A stretch of DNA of 64,000 nt, taken from positions 186,001 through 250,000 of the forward strand of contig NZ_JNNU01000007.1 in NCBI RefSeq assembly GCF_000732195.1, read 5' to 3'. The notes beneath the pieces were generated by a model. The model was given only the letters and a program-made list of their open reading frames with translations. It searched no databases and was not told the DNA's origin. A program made the translations under genes and the position numbers. Source of the DNA: Neorhizobium vignae (GTDB taxonomy: Bacteria > Pseudomonadota > Alphaproteobacteria > Rhizobiales > Rhizobiaceae). Shown here piece after piece: positions 18,072 to 27,418 of this stretch (the stretch's first letter is position 1; each line of letters starts with the position of its first letter).

Positions 18072-18365
18072 ATGCTGAAGAGGCTCATCGCGTTTTCCGC
18101 GCTCTCGCTGTCGCTTGCCGCACCGGTCCTGGCCCAGACATCCGGCCCTCCCGCCTTGCCCCGCACGGCAACCACCACACCCGATGCCAATTCCGGCGCC
18201 TCGACGGTCACGACGCTTCCCGGCGTTACCGATCCAACGACGACCAACAGCACAACCGGTACCGTCGATCAGGAAGATCACTGCCAGCCGCCGGGGACGC
18301 CGAGCAATACCAATCCAAGCGCTCAAACCCCGACATTGCCGCGGCCTGAACAGGCGTGCAACTGA
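18072..18365 (+). CDS. Small secreted Thr/Pro-rich protein
   Basis: The 97-residue product starts after GGAGG and has a clear signal peptide (MLKRLIAFSALSLSLAAPVLA, cut after Ala). The mature part is low-complexity, rich in Thr, Pro, Ser and Asn, with two Cys near the end (DHCQPP and EQACN) that could form a disulfide. I recognise no domain. It is probably periplasmic or surface-exposed. Confidence 0.65.
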   Translation: MLKRLIAFSALSLSLAAPVLAQTSGPPALPRTATTTPDANSGASTVTTLPGVTDPTTTNSTTGTVDQEDHCQPPGTPSNTNPSAQTPTLPRPEQACN

Positions 18366-18511
18366 TCGAGAGCAAAAGCGCCTTTACTCTTCGTCAATCT
18401 CTATTAAGTTGGTAGACATTGAAGCGGCCACGGAAGCGGATCCAAAACCGCCTCCTGCGGCACCCAAGACAGCCTTTCGCCCAACGCAACCAAGGACGAG
18501 GAGTGTGCTTG

Positions 18512-19897
18512 ATGACTTATGATGTCGCCGTCGTCGGTTCCGGTTTTTCCGCAATCGCGCTTACCATCAACCTCCTGCGCTTCCTGCCGGCCTCCGCGTC
18601 GATCGCCGTGGTCGGTGATGATCCCGGCTTCGGGCGGGGCACCGCCTACCGTACCGAATTTTACCTGCACCGCCTCAATGTGCCGGCGGCGCGGATGAGC
18701 GTATTTCCGGATCGCCCGGACGATTTCGTCGAATGGCTGCGCCGCCAGGGCAAGGCGGCCTTTCCCGAGGATTTCGCCTCTCGCGGCGACTACGGCCTTT
18801 ACCTGCGCGACACGCTGGCCTCGTTGCTGAGGCCCCGCGAGCGGCGGGCGCATGTGGATTTCATCCGGGCCAAAGCAACCGCCTGCGTCCACTGCGAACA
18901 GGACGGGCTCGTCTTCCATCTCGACAATGGGGGAGAACTGCGCGCCCGTACCGTTATCCTTGCGCTCGGCGTCGGCAACGCCGATCTGCCTCTGCCGAAG
19001 GATCGCATCGATTCGGCCGTCGGTGCGCGAACCATCGACAATCCCTGGCGGCTTGGCTGGCTGTCGCGCGTCGGCCGCACCGATGAACTTTGTATCTTCG
19101 GCTCAGGCCTGACGATGATCGACCAGGTTCTGTCGCTTCGCGCACAGGGCCATCGCGGCCGCATCCGTGTCCTGTCGCGGCGCGGCCTGGTGCCGCATCC
19201 GCATCCGACACGGCGCGCCGCCCCGGTCACGCCGGACCTGCCCGATACTCGGGAGATCAGCGCGCTGCTTCACGCTTTGCGCCGGCAGGTGGAGAACGGC
19301 GCCGACTGGCGGGGCGTCGTCGATGGCCTGAGGCCGCAGACCCAGGCTTTGTGGCAGAGCCTCAGTGCCGATCAGCGTTCCCGTTTCCTTCGGCACGCGC
19401 TCGCCTGGTGGAATGTCCACCGCCATCGTATCGCGCCGGAGGTGTTCGCACGCTTCGACGCGCTTCTGAAGGATGGCACGGTGACCGTGCATGCAGGCTT
19501 CCTCCGCTCGATCGACAGGGATGGCGAGGGTGCGCGTGTCCAGTTCAGGCAACGCGGCACGCCGGACATTGTCTCCTTCCATGCGGACTGGATCGTCAAC
19601 TGCACGGGGATGGAGCGTGCCGGCATCGGCCATTCGCCGCTGTTGACCGAGATGCGCAATCGGCAGATGATCTCCATGGACGGACTCGGACTTGGCATTT
19701 CCGTCGATGGGCAGTCTCGCGTTCTCGATCCCGATGGCCGGCCGCAGCCGGGCTTGTTTGCAGCCGGAGCGCTGACCGCCGGCCAGTTCTGGGAGATCAC
19801 GGCGGTGCCGGATATCCGTGTCCAGGCGAAGGCGCTTGCCGAAGAGATCACATCCCGGATCGCCCGCACTGCGCCGCCGACGGCCCGCATCGCGTGA
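18512..19897 (+). CDS. FAD/NAD(P)-binding oxidoreductase
   Basis: The 461-residue protein has an N-terminal dinucleotide-binding motif (VVGSGFSAIALTINLL), a second Rossmann motif (IFGSGLTMIDQVLSL, about residue 196) and the C-terminal FAD contact LFAAGALTAGQFWEI. This resembles the FAD/NAD(P)-binding family that includes uncharacterised amine/sulfur monooxygenase-like proteins. The ATG at 18512 follows AAGGACGAGGAG. A flavin reductase gene lies 117 bases downstream, suggesting a shared redox job. The substrate is unknown. Confidence 0.8.
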   Translation: MTYDVAVVGSGFSAIALTINLLRFLPASASIAVVGDDPGFGRGTAYRTEFYLHRLNVPAARMSVFPDRPDDFVEWLRRQGKAAFPEDFASRGDYGLYLRDTLASLLRPRERRAHVDFIRAKATACVHCEQDGLVFHLDNGGELRARTVILALGVGNADLPLPKDRIDSAVGARTIDNPWRLGWLSRVGRTDELCIFGSGLTMIDQVLSLRAQGHRGRIRVLSRRGLVPHPHPTRRAAPVTPDLPDTREISALLHALRRQVENGADWRGVVDGLRPQTQALWQSLSADQRSRFLRHALAWWNVHRHRIAPEVFARFDALLKDGTVTVHAGFLRSIDRDGEGARVQFRQRGTPDIVSFHADWIVNCTGMERAGIGHSPLLTEMRNRQMISMDGLGLGISVDGQSRVLDPDGRPQPGLFAAGALTAGQFWEITAVPDIRVQAKALAEEITSRIARTAPPTARIA

Positions 19898-20014
19898 TCG
19901 GGCATTCCTTGAGCATGATTTTTTCCTGACGGGGTATCTGCAGCAGGTTCCTTGCTTTCATGCTGCGGTACCCACGCTAATCTGGAGAAAGTCATTGCGC
20001 AGAGAGGAATTTCC

Positions 20015-20566
20015 ATGGCCCTGAAACTCGTCGGTCTTGCGGGTAGCTATAACCGCCCATCCAAGACTTTTGCGCTGGTCGAGCACATCGCCTCCGTCGC
20101 GGCCGAACGTTATGGATTCGATATCCGGCTTCACGACCTCACCGATGTCGGGCCGTCTCTCGGTCAGGCTCAACGCCAGGGCGATCTCGACGAAGCAGCC
20201 GCCAAGGTGCTCGCCGATGTGGTGGAGGCCGATTTCCTGATCGTCGGTTCGCCGACCTACAAGGGCAGCTATCCCGGCCTGTTCAAACATTTCATCGATC
20301 TGATCGATCCGGAACAACTGCGTGCCAAGCCGATCCTGATCACCGCAACCGGCGGCGGCGACCGGCACGCGCTGATGGTCGAACATCAGCTCCGACCGCT
20401 CTTCGGCTTCTTCATGGCCCATACATTGCCGACGGCCGTCTACGCGTCTGATCGCGATTTCACCGACTATCGGATCGTCTCGGAGTCCCTGCAGCAACGG
20501 ATAGGCTTTGCCGTCGGCGAGCTTGCCGCCTTCTTCCCCGTCCGGGAACTCGTTGCCGCCGAGTAA
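20015..20566 (+). CDS. NADPH-dependent FMN reductase (MsuE-like)
   Basis: The 183-residue flavodoxin-fold protein has the FMN phosphate loop GSYNRPSKT near residue 9 and the flavin-ring segment GSPTYKGSYPGLFKHFIDL near 80. MsuE-type reductases supply FMNH2 to two-component monooxygenases that release sulfite from sulfonates; no such monooxygenase is visible here. The start has an AGAGAGGAA ribosome site. It probably works with the upstream flavoprotein (inference). Confidence 0.88.
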   Translation: MALKLVGLAGSYNRPSKTFALVEHIASVAAERYGFDIRLHDLTDVGPSLGQAQRQGDLDEAAAKVLADVVEADFLIVGSPTYKGSYPGLFKHFIDLIDPEQLRAKPILITATGGGDRHALMVEHQLRPLFGFFMAHTLPTAVYASDRDFTDYRIVSESLQQRIGFAVGELAAFFPVRELVAAE

Positions 20567-20625
20567 CTTTACTTTCGCCGGATTTGTCGTCATCAATCCC
20601 GCCATCGCAATCCGGAGGGGAACGC

Positions 20626-21117
20626 ATGACGATCGAAGAAGACATGGCGAAGATCGCGGAACAGGAGAAGGCGCTGGTCTTCGACCGGTTCGACCTGACC
20701 ACTGCCTGGGACCTCGGATCGCTGCTTCGCCATATGGCCGTCGAGCGGGGCCTGAGCGTCGTCATCGACGTGCAGCTGCATTCGATGCCGGCCTTCTATA
20801 CGGCATTGCCGGGCACGACCGCAGACAACGAAAACTGGGTACGCCGCAAGCGCAATCTGGTGTTGCGCTTTTTCCAGTCGAGCTACGCCATCGGGCGGAA
20901 GCTCGAGCTCCAGGGCGATACGGTGGAAAGCCGATATGGTATTTCCTTAGCGGACCACGCGCCGCATGGCGGCAGTTTTCCGATCAAGGTCGCCGGTGTC
21001 GGCTGCATTGGCGCGGTGACGGTGTCGGGCCTGCCGCAGCGCGAGGATCATAACATGGTCGTCGAAGCCCTTGCCCGGATGACCGGCAAGGATATCTCCG
21101 CACTCCGTCTCGACTAG
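20626..21117 (+). CDS. UPF0303 / heme-degrading-domain protein (HbpS-like)
   Basis: The 163-residue protein matches the UPF0303 family in length and pattern (FDLTTAWDLGSLL near the N-terminus, RRKRNLVLRFFQSSYAIG mid-protein, and GVGCIGAVTVSGLPQREDH near the end). The fold is shared with HbpS, which binds heme and degrades it in oxidative stress sensing. The ATG follows GGAGGGG at good spacing. The DUF924 gene starts 12 bases after its stop, so they probably share a transcript. Confidence 0.85.
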   Translation: MTIEEDMAKIAEQEKALVFDRFDLTTAWDLGSLLRHMAVERGLSVVIDVQLHSMPAFYTALPGTTADNENWVRRKRNLVLRFFQSSYAIGRKLELQGDTVESRYGISLADHAPHGGSFPIKVAGVGCIGAVTVSGLPQREDHNMVVEALARMTGKDISALRLD

Positions 21118-21128
21118 GGAGATATGCC

Positions 21129-21687
21129 ATGGCGCAGGCTGACATAAAAAGCCCCGAGGAAGTTTTTACCTTCTGGTTCAAGGAGCTGACCCGCAAGGAT
21201 TGGTTCGAGAAGAACGAGGCGCTCGACGAGGCGATGCGCCGTCATTTCGCGGCTACTCATCTTTCGCTTGCGCGCGGCGAGATCGACGCGTGGCGGACCT
21301 CGCCTGAAAGTCGGCTCGCGGCGGTGATCGTGCTCGACCAGCTTTCCCGCAACCTCTATCGCGGCACTCCGCTTGCCTTTGCAACGGATTGGCTGGCTTT
21401 GCGCGAGGCCAGGCTGGCGATCGAAGCTGGTGCGGATATGGCTGTCCTGCCCGAGCAGCGCGGCTTCTTCTATCTTCCCTTCGAACATTCGGAGACTCTT
21501 GCCGATCAGGATCGGTCTGTTGAACTCTTCGCGTTGCTGGGGTGATGCGGATTATCTGGATTATGCGGAACGTCACCGTGCGGTGATTCGCGAATTTGGC
21601 CGCTTCCCGCATCGCAATGTACTGCTCGGCCGGGAATCGACCGCCGCCGAACTCGAATATCTTTCCAAGCCCGGCGCCGGTTTCTGA
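21129..21687 (+). pseudogene. DUF924 family gene split by a one-base frameshift
   Basis: From ATG 21129 the frame encodes 138 residues of a DUF924 protein and stops at 21545. The natural continuation (DADYLDYAERHRAVIREFGRFP and onward) lies in the next frame up to 21687. Removing one G from the GGGG run at 21539-21542 restores a single 185-residue product, the usual length, with the joined stretch ELFALLGDADYLDYAERHR. It is either a recent mutation or a sequencing error in the homopolymer. DUF924 proteins are helical and uncharacterised. Confidence 0.85.
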
Positions 21688-21698
21688 TCTTGAGGTAA

Positions 21699-21950
21699 TT
21701 ATCTGCGGAACATGCGTGCGACGGCGATCAGGATGCATGCACCGATGAAACCGGCGATCAGGTAGCCGATCCAGCCGCCGAGCGCGACGCCGAAGACGCC
21801 GAGAATGGCATTGGCGATGATGGCGCCGACAATGCCCAGAATGATGTTCATGATCAAGCCCATATCGCTTTTCATGAACTTTTCGGCGAGCCAGCCGGCA
21901 ATGCCGCCGATGATGATGGCTGCGATCCAGCCGATACCTGCCTGTTCCAT
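21699..21950 (-). CDS. GlsB/YeaQ/YmgE-type small membrane protein
   Basis: The 83-residue protein has three hydrophobic segments rich in Gly and Ile (GWIAAIIIGGIAGWLAEKFM, then NIILGIVGAIIANAILGVFG). This is the pattern of the transglycosylase-associated, stress-induced small membrane protein family. Its molecular function is unknown. It is divergent from the mechanosensitive channel gene. Confidence 0.9.
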   Translation of the reverse strand: MEQAGIGWIAAIIIGGIAGWLAEKFMKSDMGLIMNIILGIVGAIIANAILGVFGVALGGWIGYLIAGFIGACILIAVARMFRR

Positions 21951-22114
21951 GACTTACCCTCAATGATTGTTGGGACGGGGAAACGCGAAGAAATGGTCCA
22001 GGTTCCAGCAATTGGAACAATTCCCGGAACCTGGAGTCCAGCATTCCTTTTCTTCGCCCAGAAGTCACTCTATTTTCGCCGACGAATCCGATCGAAAGAC
22101 AAAAGAGCAGACAT

Positions 22115-24595
22115 TTGACAGAACTTTCCACGACCGGCCCTTCAACCATTCGGCGGATAACCCGCGTGCTCTTAGCAGCACTCATGATCGCCGCCGTCCA
22201 ACTGGGCTCGCCGTCGCCTGTGTTCGCCCAGACGCAACAGCAGGCGCAGGGGCAGCGCCAGGAGCAGGTGCCACCCGACGTCACCCTCGATTCGATCAAT
22301 TCGGACATGAAGGGTAAGATCGACACGATCCGTCAGCAGCTCGACAGCTTCCGCAACCGGATCCAAAGCGACGCCGATGACGATGCGCGTCTTGCGGAAC
22401 TGAGGGTGCAGGCGGAAACGATCGTCGGCGAAATGCGCTCCGCCTCGGATTCCATGCGCACCCGAGTCGAGCAGATTCAGGCCCGGCTCAAGAGCCTCGG
22501 CGAACCGCCGGCAGCCGGCCAGCCTCCGGAAGCGCCCGCAGTCGTCGAAGAGCGCAACCGGCTGCTGAACGAGCGCTCCGAGCTCAATCTGATCGTCGAC
22601 GACGCCGGCCAGCTTTCCAACAGCGCGAACCAGGTCGCCAACACGATCACCAATCTCCGCCGCACGCTGTTTACCCAGACGCTGTTCCGCCACACCGAGC
22701 TGTCGGGCGAATTGTTCGCCGATGCCGGCAAGGCGTTCGTCGCCGAAGTCAGGAATTTCGGCTCCACCTTCAGCGGCTGGATCAGTTTCGTCTGGAAATT
22801 CAAGAAGCTGCAGCTGCTGGGCGCTCTGGCGCTGTCATTCGGCGCGGCCATGCTCTTCCTGTCCGGAGGGTACCGGCTGTTCGGGCGCTTCATCCGGCGG
22901 ACCGACCGTGAGCATCCTTCCTACATCCGGCGTCTGTCGGTAGCGTTCTGGTCGACGGTCATCCAGACCGTGTCGCTGGCGGCCTTCCTGGTTGCTTCCT
23001 TCCTGTTCCTCGACGGCTTCAACGTGCTGCGGACGGATATCACGCCGATCGTGGTGACCTTCTTCGGCTTCGTCTGGTTCGTCAATTTCGTCTGGAAGCT
23101 CACCTATGGCGTATTGGCGCCGGGCGAACCGGAGTGGCGGCTCGTGCGCATCACCAATCGCGGTGCCCGCCTGCTGACGCTTGCCGTGCTTGCCATGGCG
23201 ATCGTCAACGGGCTCGACTATCTGCTCGGTGCGATCAGCGAGGCGCTCAATTCGCCGCTGGTCCTGACCATCGTCAAGAGCCTGCTCGCCTCCGTCATCA
23301 TCGGCCTGATCCTGATCGCCATCTCCTTCGTTCAGCCGCGGCTTATCGAGGGCGAGGATCCCGATGGGCCGGGACATCGGTGGCCGCGCTTCTTTCCGCT
23401 GTTCCTTCGTATCACGGGCCTGCTCCTGATCCTGTCTGTGCTGACGGGATATGTTGGGCTTGCCCGTTTTGCTTCGACCCAGATCGTGCTGACCGGTGCG
23501 GTGATCGTGCTGATCTATATCGGGCTCCTGTCGGGCAGGGCGGTTTCGAAACAGGGGTCGTTCACGGATACGGCGGTGGGCCGCCGGCTCGCCGAGCGCT
23601 TCAATTTCGGCGAGGTGTCCCTCGACCAGGCAGGACTCGTGGCGGGACTGGGCATCTATGCCTTTGCGCTGATCCTCGGCATCCCCCTCATTCTGCTGAC
23701 CTGGGGCTTCCAGATCGCCGATATCGAAGCCTGGATCTACAGTTTCTTCACGCAGATCCGGATCGGCAACATCTCGATCTCGATCGTCGGCATTCTCGGC
23801 GGCATTCTGCTCTTCGGCCTCGGTTTCGTCGTCACGCGCTGGGTGCAGAAGTGGATCGACGGCAATGTGCTGGCGCGCAGCCAGGTGGATCTCGGCGTCC
23901 GCAACTCGGTCAAGACCGGTATCGGCTACCTCGGCATCGGGCTTGCGGTGATCGTCGGCGTCTCGGCCGCGGGGATCGATCTCTCGAGCTTCGCGCTTGT
24001 TGCGTCCGCCCTGTCGGTCGGTATCGGTTTCGGTCTTCAGAATATCGTCTCGAACTTCGTGTCCGGTCTGATCCTGCTCGTCGAACGGCCGTTCAAGGTG
24101 GGCGACCATGTGGTGACCGGGGCGACGGAAGGTATCGTCAAGCGCATTTCGGTGCGCGCCACAGAGATCGAGACGTTCCGCAAGCAGTCGATCATCGTCC
24201 CGAATTCCGACCTCATCAATTCGCCGGTCGGCAACTGGACACATCGCAACAAGATCGGGCGTTCCGAAGTGCCGGTCGCGGTGAGCCACCACACCGATCC
24301 GCAGAAGGTGATGGATATCCTTCTGGAACTGGTCGATCAGGTGCCGGAAGTGCTGCGCAATCCGGAACCGCACGTGGAGTTCCTGAGCTTCGGTCCATCC
24401 TCGCTCAATTTCGAACTGAGGTTCCATCTGGCCGACATGGGCGAGGGCTTGAGAATCCGAAACAATCTGAGGATCGCCATCCTCCGGCGGTTCAAGGAGG
24501 AGGGCATCGACATCCCGTTCCCGCAGCAGGAAATCATCTTTCATCGGGGCAGGCCAATCCCGCAGGAGGAGAACGATGCGAGAGGGGGCGCATGA
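22115..24595 (+). CDS. Large mechanosensitive channel (MscS family, DUF3772 N-terminus)
   Basis: The 826-residue protein has a signal sequence (to about residue 39), a periplasmic coiled-coil DUF3772-like region (about 45-215) and many membrane helices. The MscS core near residue 640 reads IGFGLQNIVSNFVSGL, followed by the beta-domain start VERPFKVGDHV. It should open on membrane tension to release solutes during osmotic downshock. The start is TTG at 22115; it is needed to include the basic n-region of the signal peptide, since the next Met falls inside the hydrophobic core. Its ribosome site is weak. Confidence 0.9.
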   Translation: MTELSTTGPSTIRRITRVLLAALMIAAVQLGSPSPVFAQTQQQAQGQRQEQVPPDVTLDSINSDMKGKIDTIRQQLDSFRNRIQSDADDDARLAELRVQAETIVGEMRSASDSMRTRVEQIQARLKSLGEPPAAGQPPEAPAVVEERNRLLNERSELNLIVDDAGQLSNSANQVANTITNLRRTLFTQTLFRHTELSGELFADAGKAFVAEVRNFGSTFSGWISFVWKFKKLQLLGALALSFGAAMLFLSGGYRLFGRFIRRTDREHPSYIRRLSVAFWSTVIQTVSLAAFLVASFLFLDGFNVLRTDITPIVVTFFGFVWFVNFVWKLTYGVLAPGEPEWRLVRITNRGARLLTLAVLAMAIVNGLDYLLGAISEALNSPLVLTIVKSLLASVIIGLILIAISFVQPRLIEGEDPDGPGHRWPRFFPLFLRITGLLLILSVLTGYVGLARFASTQIVLTGAVIVLIYIGLLSGRAVSKQGSFTDTAVGRRLAERFNFGEVSLDQAGLVAGLGIYAFALILGIPLILLTWGFQIADIEAWIYSFFTQIRIGNISISIVGILGGILLFGLGFVVTRWVQKWIDGNVLARSQVDLGVRNSVKTGIGYLGIGLAVIVGVSAAGIDLSSFALVASALSVGIGFGLQNIVSNFVSGLILLVERPFKVGDHVVTGATEGIVKRISVRATEIETFRKQSIIVPNSDLINSPVGNWTHRNKIGRSEVPVAVSHHTDPQKVMDILLELVDQVPEVLRNPEPHVEFLSFGPSSLNFELRFHLADMGEGLRIRNNLRIAILRRFKEEGIDIPFPQQEIIFHRGRPIPQEENDARGGA

Positions 24596-24746
24596 CCGTC
24601 CCTCCGCTCGAGCCCCCGGCCATTCTGATGGTCGTCGCGGGCTGGCTCTTGGCATGTCGTAATCAGGCGTTTGGCCCGCCTGTCGGAATTGCATAGTCCC
24701 TGCAGTTTGCGAAAAGGCCACACGAGGCCGAAGAGGGGTTCTTTCC

Positions 24747-27260
24747 ATGAAGACACATGCACGGGCGGTAGTGATCGGCGGCGGCGTGGTCGGTGTTTCG
24801 ACGCTTTATCATCTGGCGAAAAAGGGCTGGAGTGACGCCGTCCTGATCGAACGCAAGGAATTGACCTCCGGTTCGACCTGGCATGCGGCGGGTCTTCTGC
24901 CGCTTTTCAACCTGTCCTATTCGGTCGGCCAGCTGCATAAATATTCGGTGCGTTTCTATCAGGAACTGCAGGAAGAAACCGGCATGAATGTCGGTTTCTC
25001 GAAAGTCTCGAACATCCGTCTCGCCCGCACCAAGGACCGCTGGGAAGAGTACATGTATTATGCCGGGATCGCCGAGACGATCGGCGTCAAGGTCAATATC
25101 CTGACGGCGGAACAGGTGAAGGAGATCTGGCCGCTCTGCGAGACGGATGGCATTCTCGGCGCCATCCAGCACCCGGACGACGGCTATATTCAGCCGGCCG
25201 ACCTCACCCAGGCGCTTGCCAAGGGTGCGCGCGACCTCGGCGCCACGATCTATCGCAACACGACCGTCACCGCCATCGAACAACAGCCGGACGGGCTCTG
25301 GAAGGTGACGACCGACAAGGGCGAGATCACCGCCGAGCACATCATTTCCTGTACCGGCAATTTCGCCCGCAAGACCGGAGAGATGGTCGGCATCAACATT
25401 CCGGTCATCCCGGTCGAGCACCAGTACATCGTCACCGAGCCGCATCCGGCGATCCAGGAACGCAAGGCCAAGGGCCTGCCGGAAATGGGGGTCCTGCGCG
25501 AATCGGACTCCTCCTGGTACATGCGCGAGGAGAATGGCGGCCTGCTGCTCGGGCCCTACGAAGTCGGAGCACCCGTCTGTTACGTCGACGGTCCGTCCGA
25601 CGAGAGCGAATACGAGCTCTTCAACGAGGAACTCGACCGGCTGATGCCCTATATCGAGACCGCGATCGTGCGTGTCCCGGCCTTCGGCGAAGTCGGCATC
25701 AAGAAGGTCTATAACGGCGCGATCGCCTATACGCCGGACGGCTCGCCGATCGTCGGTCCCGCGCCGGGCCTCAAGAATTTCTGGCTGAACGAAGGCCATT
25801 CCTTCGGCATCACCGCCGCTGGCGGTGCCGGCTGGCAGTTGGCGGAATGGATCGTCGACGGCGAGCCGACCGTCGACATGATGGGCGTCGATCCGCGCCG
25901 CTTCGGTCCTTACGCAACGGAAGGCTATCTCATTGAGAAGAACGAAGAGGCCTATGCCAATGTTTTTACGATGCATTATCCTGACGAAGAGCGTTCCGCC
26001 GCGCGTCCCTTGAAGACGACGCCGGTCTATGACCGGCTGAAGAAGATGGGTGCCGTGTTCGGCTCCGTCTACGGTTGGGAACGCGCCAACTGGTTCGCAC
26101 CGGAAGGTTACGAAGTACCCGCGGAAGAACTCGGTGTCGGCGTCGACGTGCTGACCGCCCACAATCATGCGCCGGCGCTGGAAGATGGCCGGATCGTCGA
26201 AAAATGGTCCTTCCGCCGCTCGAACTATTTCGACCACGTGGGCAACGAGGTCAAAAATGTCCACGAGAATGTCGGCGTGCTCGACATGTCGGCCTTCGCC
26301 AAGATGGAAGTGTCCGGCCCGGGAGCGCGCGCTTTCCTCGACTCGATCTTTGCCAATGCGATCCCGAAGAAGCGCGGCCGCATCGCGCTCTGCCACCTTC
26401 TGACAAAACAGGGTGGCGTGCGCTCCGAATTCACCGTCTACGAATGGGCGCCGGATCGTTTCTATCTCGTGTCGGCGGGCGCCTATGAGGCGCATGACCA
26501 GGACTACTTGCGTAAGCTCGCGCCGACAGATGGCTCGGTCAAACTGACCCAGATCACCCAGAAGCTCGGCGTGCTGGTTCTGGCCGGCCCGAAGTCCCGC
26601 CAGGTCCTGAAGAAGCTCACCCGCACCAGCCTCGACAACAAGGATTTCCCCTGGCTTTCCGGCAAGGAGATTTCCGTCGGCATGGCCTCCGCCCATGCGC
26701 TTCGCGTCAATTTCGTCGGCGAACTTGGCTGGGAACTGCATCATCCGATCGAGATGCAGAACTACATCTTCGACAAGCTGATGGAAGCCGGTGCCGAATT
26801 CGGCATCAAGCCTTTCGGCATCCGAGCCATGCTCTCGATGTCGGTAGAGAAATCCTACCGGCTCATCCCGCGTGAAATGTCGATCGAGTACAACGCCTAC
26901 GAATCCGGCCTCGACCGGTTCATCAAGACCGACAAGGAGTTTCTCGGCAAGCAGGGCCTGCTTTCCTACAAGGAAAAGGGACTGAAGTGGAATTTCTGCA
27001 CGCTGGTCATCGAAGGCGCCAATGATGTCGACGCCCGCGGGTCGGAGGCGATCTACAACGAAGATGGCGAGTTGATCGGCCGCGCCACCAACGGCGCCTA
27101 CGGCTGGCGTATCGGCAAGTCGCTGGCGCTTGCGATGGTCAAGCCGGGTTATGCGGAGACCGGCACCAGGCTCAAGATCAAGATTCTCGGCAGCCTCTAC
27201 AATGCCAGCGTCGTGCCGGAAAGCCCGTTCGACACCGACAACACCGCGCTGCGGGCCTGA
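24747..27260 (+). CDS. Dimethylglycine/sarcosine-dehydrogenase-like flavoprotein with GcvT domain
   Basis: The 837-residue protein has an N-terminal FAD domain (VVIGGGVVGVSTLYHLA) with the covalent-flavin His motif GSTWHAAG (His46), a DAO-type oxidase core to about 380, a linker domain, and a C-terminal GcvT/aminomethyltransferase region from about 430. This is the build of dimethylglycine dehydrogenase, which oxidises an N-methyl group and hands the carbon to tetrahydrofolate as methylene-THF. The substrate (dimethylglycine, sarcosine or a related methylamine) is inferred. It fits the downstream betaine-demethylation genes and the GbdR-like regulator nearby. A terminator follows at 27295. 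Confidence 0.9.
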   Translation: MKTHARAVVIGGGVVGVSTLYHLAKKGWSDAVLIERKELTSGSTWHAAGLLPLFNLSYSVGQLHKYSVRFYQELQEETGMNVGFSKVSNIRLARTKDRWEEYMYYAGIAETIGVKVNILTAEQVKEIWPLCETDGILGAIQHPDDGYIQPADLTQALAKGARDLGATIYRNTTVTAIEQQPDGLWKVTTDKGEITAEHIISCTGNFARKTGEMVGINIPVIPVEHQYIVTEPHPAIQERKAKGLPEMGVLRESDSSWYMREENGGLLLGPYEVGAPVCYVDGPSDESEYELFNEELDRLMPYIETAIVRVPAFGEVGIKKVYNGAIAYTPDGSPIVGPAPGLKNFWLNEGHSFGITAAGGAGWQLAEWIVDGEPTVDMMGVDPRRFGPYATEGYLIEKNEEAYANVFTMHYPDEERSAARPLKTTPVYDRLKKMGAVFGSVYGWERANWFAPEGYEVPAEELGVGVDVLTAHNHAPALEDGRIVEKWSFRRSNYFDHVGNEVKNVHENVGVLDMSAFAKMEVSGPGARAFLDSIFANAIPKKRGRIALCHLLTKQGGVRSEFTVYEWAPDRFYLVSAGAYEAHDQDYLRKLAPTDGSVKLTQITQKLGVLVLAGPKSRQVLKKLTRTSLDNKDFPWLSGKEISVGMASAHALRVNFVGELGWELHHPIEMQNYIFDKLMEAGAEFGIKPFGIRAMLSMSVEKSYRLIPREMSIEYNAYESGLDRFIKTDKEFLGKQGLLSYKEKGLKWNFCTLVIEGANDVDARGSEAIYNEDGELIGRATNGAYGWRIGKSLALAMVKPGYAETGTRLKIKILGSLYNASVVPESPFDTDNTALRA

Positions 27261-27294
27261 AAACCGGCTAAAAGTAAGAAGTCATTGACGTTAG

Positions 27295-27316
27295 CGGGCG
27301 GTCTTCGGGCCGCCCG
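27295..27316 (+). terminator. Probable terminator after the DMGDH-like gene
   Basis: A 7-bp GC stem (CGGGCGG with CCGCCCG) encloses an 8-base loop, 34 bases after the stop codon. The following T-run is weak (TACCGTTTTG). Confidence 0.6.
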
Positions 27317-27418
27317 TACCGTTTTGATACCGTAGTGCTGCTCCGATTAACGGTTCTGCAAACCGTTTCCACTAGGGATGTTATCAGAGGGGATAATATC
27401 TTATTCGATAGGGGCACC

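Noticed and set aside
22835..26744. Long minus-strand frames opposite the mechanosensitive channel and DMGDH-like genes
   Set aside because: They cross real genes antisense and have no recognisable domains.
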